Origin: Owenia fusiformis
Taxonomy: Eukaryota > Annelida > Polychaeta > Sabellida > Oweniidae
Direction of reading: 5' to 3'
Assembly (NCBI GenBank): GCA_903813345.2
Contig: CAIIXF020000008.1
Span: forward strand, 1,499,341-1,559,340
DNA: 60,000 nucleotides
Below, one piece after another: positions 56,677-60,000 of the stretch. The translations under genes were made by a program, and so were the position numbers. A model generated the notes under the pieces. It saw only the letters and a list, made by a program, of their open reading frames with translations. It did no database searches and was not told the DNA's origin. Numbering within the stretch: the stretch's first letter is position 1; every line of letters starts with the position of its first letter.

Positions 56677-57768
56677 CGAGGGGTGATCCAAAAGTCTTGG
56701 ACGCCCTGCTCTAATTTTGTTGGTTTTTGATAAAATTACTTTAAACTTTCCAATAATAAAGACCAACAACCAAACTACTTTGTGTGTTAATTTCATGGAG
56801 AAATTATATATTTGATGTAGTTTTCTAGATAGTTTTTAATGTAGGGACCCTGCCACCCGGAACGGTATACGCACATGACAACTTTCAGCCTTAAATGTTC
56901 CCGCCATTTCACTTGTTTCACAAGTCTTGACCACTATCTTTCTTTGAATTTTGAATGTTAAACCATGTTAGTTTACTTCCTTTGTTATTAGGCAATCAAT
57001 TAATTGTGTTTTGAATATCATGGCATATATGACAATGGCTGTATATGTCAAATTCTAAGAAAATGACATCAGACAAGCAACCCTCATTCTGGTATCATTT
57101 TTGCTCCAAGATGGCTGCTGAAATGGAGAACATGAAAGAAATCAAAGTGGAACAAAGTATACTACAAGATATTCTCACTTTTATTGACCTTGAGCAGCTA
57201 CCATATGCACGATATAGTCTAGATATGGCTCTGTGCGATTTTCTTCCATTTCTGAAGTTGAAAGAAGGGTTGGAAGAAAATGTTTTTTACTCATTGGATG
57301 AGGTTTAGAGTGGCACTCCAGCAGCATTTGTATCACATAAGCAATGGCGGTTTCATAAATGTCTTTCATTCATTGGTAAAGCGGTATGAAAAATGTGTTC
57401 AAATTCGTGGAAAATATGTTGAAAAGTAGGTCTTAATACGTGAAAATGATGATGTCGGATGACACTAAGATTGAAAATCGGAAATTCTCTCATACCATGA
57501 ATGGTGTAAGGTTATGCACCTGCACCTAAAGTATTTGCCATATTATAACAGTTGTGACGTGATTTACTATATTCAAATACCGTTCCGGGTGGCTGCGACC
57601 CGGTATTAAAAACTATTTAGAAAAGTAGCTAAAATATATTATTTTCTGTTGAAACTTATACACAAAGTTGTTAAGATGTTGATCTTTATTATCTGAAAGT
57701 TTCATGTAATTATATTAGAAAATAGCAAAGTTAGAGCGTGGCGTCCAAGACTTTTGGATCACCCCTCG
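56677..57768 (+). mobile_element. Mariner-like transposon relic B with long TIRs
   Basis: Ends CGAGGGGTGATCCAAAAGTC with an inverted mate ending at 57768, TA on both sides (56675-56676 and 57769-57770), and inverted similarity of about 190 bp down to GCCACCCGGAACGGTAT. The first 13 bases equal those of relic A, so both belong to one terminal-sequence group. Confidence 0.9.
57045..57424 (+). pseudogene. Mariner transposase remnant (C-terminal half)
   Basis: The frame 57045-57308 includes LPYARYSLDMALCDFLPFLK then LKEGLEENVFYSLDEV, matching PPYSPDMAPCDFFLFPKLKEGL..F.S.DEV. After a frameshift, LVKRYEKCVQIRGKYVEK and a stop at 57422-57424 give the normal mariner C-terminus. The N-terminal half is deleted. 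Confidence 0.85.
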
Positions 57769-57770
57769 TA

Positions 57771-59570
57771 TTTATATCAAATAAGATATAAAACATTTGT
57801 CTAGGGGGAGCAATGGAATGCTTACCCTGACAAAAGAAATGTATAGTTATAAAAATGAATATGACGAGCCAATGTGTATGGCCGCTAAAGAGGAGTAAAA
57901 TGGTATTTAAAAAAACCATTATAGGATATAAGAAGTGAAGTGAAGATAGATAAGTACTGTGAGAGATCCTAAAATATGATCTAAACAGAGGTACTGTAGA
58001 AGATGATTTACTGTAAGAGATCCTAAAATATGATCTAAGCAGGTGTGTAACAGAATAAAACATGTTAGGATAGACGTGGAGATAAGTTGTATCCTAGAAT
58101 ATTTAATAATGAGAGGAAAATAAAGAGGGTCATGACATTGAATAGGAAATTGTGGCTAAAGGGTCTGAATGAATAGATCAAGCCTGGAGTATGATAAGGC
58201 AGCAAATGAAAATAGATATGAAAGATGATAGGCCTTATATGAGATGAAGAAAATCAAGATGATATATCAGATATGAGATGATGAAAATAAAGGTGATATA
58301 TGAAAATGAAGATGATATATGAGATGAAGAAAATAAGATGACGTATGAGATGATATACTAGTATGAGAAGTAAAAAGGAAGAATAAATACTGCAATAGGA
58401 CATGAAAATATATAGATATGAATATACTGTTAACAATTATGCAATGGAATGAATTACTATGAATTGAGAATGCCTAAATGCATTAAGATCATAGATTGCA
58501 TAACAGTATTCGCGGTGCGATAATTGAAATAAAGAATGCCTGAATGCATTAATATTATCGCAGGTGAAAAGGAGGAATAAGTAAAATATAAATATGATAA
58601 TGATAAAGAATGTACAGTATAATGATTGATACATGCGGGGAACTACATGTTTGCCCGGTTGTTAATTTGAGCTCTGATCTAATGACCATGAAGTGTGATT
58701 AATGAATTTTAGGGATAACATTATAAGGTTATTCATAAATGGATGTTTATTGTTTAAAGGAGATGTGCGGTCCATTGCTTTAAGATATATATAACAACTA
58801 ATGCTTTTAATATTTGGGTCAGCAGCGTTAGTGGACTTGAAAGTTAATATCCTTTCGGGGAGATACAGTCCGGTGCACAGAAGAGACCCACTCAAATGGC
58901 TAACATTTTAATGCACATCTCCCGGTAATTTAAGATAAGAAAACAGGTGTAAATAATTAATTGATCGATATGATAAGATGTAAATAATAATCTAATATGA
59001 TATTATATAATCTATATAATCAATTAATATTATGTGTGTATACAATAATATACTAAAATGAAAATATATCGCATGAAATACACAACTACCTCAAGCACCA
59101 TAACTGAGATGCTTTGTAAAGGGCATATATTGAAAGTTAAAGACCATCATTTATAGATGGCGTAATAAATTTTAAGATGATAAGTGATAAGTTGAGAAGT
59201 TAAGGTTGCAAGATGAGGATGTACATATGATAATGCATCATGTCATATAGTAGTTGCATGATATCATTAATAATATTATTATATTATAATCTAATAAAAT
59301 ACTAATACTATCAAAAATGAAATAAAAATACTAATATGTGTGAAACATACAATAATTATATTAATCTTTGGATGATCTGATCTGATCTGATGCCGATGAT
59401 CCATTGATGCCTAGGAGAAGATGGCGACGATGACGATAGATGTCACTGCAATATTCAACTAGCAGCTGATGTATGGAAATTCGCGTTAAACTGGATTTCC
59501 GTTTGGGTTATATAATATATATGGACGCTCTCCAGTGCAGTATATACCCAACGACATCTATACAATGGGG
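57771..59570. other. Low-complexity, gene-free stretch
   Basis: GAGATCCTAAAATATGATCT occurs twice (about 57963 and 58015). GATGATATATGAGATGA-like purine-rich repeats fill 58215-58370. GAATGCCT.AATGCATTAA occurs twice (58468, 58533) near GCGATAAT/ATTATCGC. No gene is supported. Confidence 0.5.
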
Positions 59571-59579
59571 ATAATACAT

Positions 59580-59790
59580 GTGAATATAGAGACACCAGTT
59601 ATTTGTGCCTATTTCACGAATGCTTAGGAGAGAGAGAATTTATTAAACTTGTGAATATAGAGACACCAGTTATTTGTGCCTATTTCACGAACGCTAAAGA
59701 GAGAATTTATGAAACTTGTGAATATAGAGACACCAGCTACTATAGTGCCTATTTCACGAACGCTAAGGAGAATACAGAGGTGAATCTAGA
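59580..59790. repeat. Tandem repeat, three units of about 70 bp
   Basis: Units start with GTGAATATAGAGACACCAG at 59580, 59651 and 59718 and end with TGCCTATTTCACGAA.GCTA. A 68-codon frame over the units is in phase only in part. After it, GACGCTCT..CAG.GCAG near 59523 recurs near 59970. Runs to the window edge without a gene. Confidence 0.8.
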
Positions 59791-60000
59791 GACGTTAATA
59801 AATGCCTAGATTTGCGGACGATGCAGAATATTAACAGCCAAGCAAGACTATATTATAATGACGCGGAATGATATTTATATAAACGCTGAAGCAGTGATAT
59901 ATAATTACCGTCAACAACAAGTGATATATGAACGCTGAAAGCAGAGTTGATAGCACATATATCAAGAGACGCTCTATAGCGCAGCCAAGAGAGATGCTCT

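Overview
This is an AT-rich metazoan nuclear genome window. It has spliced genes with GT-AG introns, a 2-oxoglutarate dehydrogenase E2 gene, a membrane-anchored UDP-glycosyltransferase, LINE, LTR and mariner elements, and a very high load of MITEs and palindromic repeats. The gene style and repeat style (Tx1-like LINE, GGCCATTTT/GTCC-type repeats) suggest a marine invertebrate. A hemichordate or similar deuterostome would fit, but nothing in the sequence proves the lineage.

Host genes are few. (1) Two tandem paralogues on the minus strand, 23562-25714 and 42133-43983, each encode a secreted protein of two Ig domains. They have identical exon architecture, and a dead signal-peptide exon of a third copy lies at 22859-22920. 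(2) An intronless 534-codon UGT-family gene lies on the plus strand at 34946-36550; several UDP-sugar contact residues and the usual N-terminal catalytic His are missing. (3) The last five coding exons of DLST (2-oxoglutarate dehydrogenase E2) lie on the minus strand at 46692-49413; earlier exons were not found. (4) A retrotransposon Gag ORF at 55449-56225 sits behind an LTR-like region but has no visible pol.

The rest is mobile and repetitive DNA. 1.6-2.7 kb: mariner relic. 3.0-22.5 kb: a huge inverted repeat whose arms are broken by later insertions (LINE fragments, palindrome clusters, minisatellites, a GATAA-rich array). 22.5-26.2 kb: Ig gene 1 and MITEs. 27.2-34.8 kb: a second large inverted repeat around a mariner relic. 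34.4-37.0 kb: UGT gene flanked by two copies of one MITE. 37.0-41.1 kb: nested hairpin repeats, including an inverted pair of first-exon-like sequences. 42-49.4 kb: Ig gene 2 and DLST. 49.5-60 kb: repeats, mariners, LTR/gag remnant and simple tandem repeats.

The most unusual signals are: (a) hairpin repeats at 5.2, 37.5, 38.2, 40.5 and 41.0 kb whose two arms change together from copy to copy; (b) a 38-bp piece of the Ig gene's last exon fused to the 5' end of a LINE insertion; (c) the UGT with a dismantled active site; and (d) an inverted pair of sequences that each look like a first coding exon with a splice donor.
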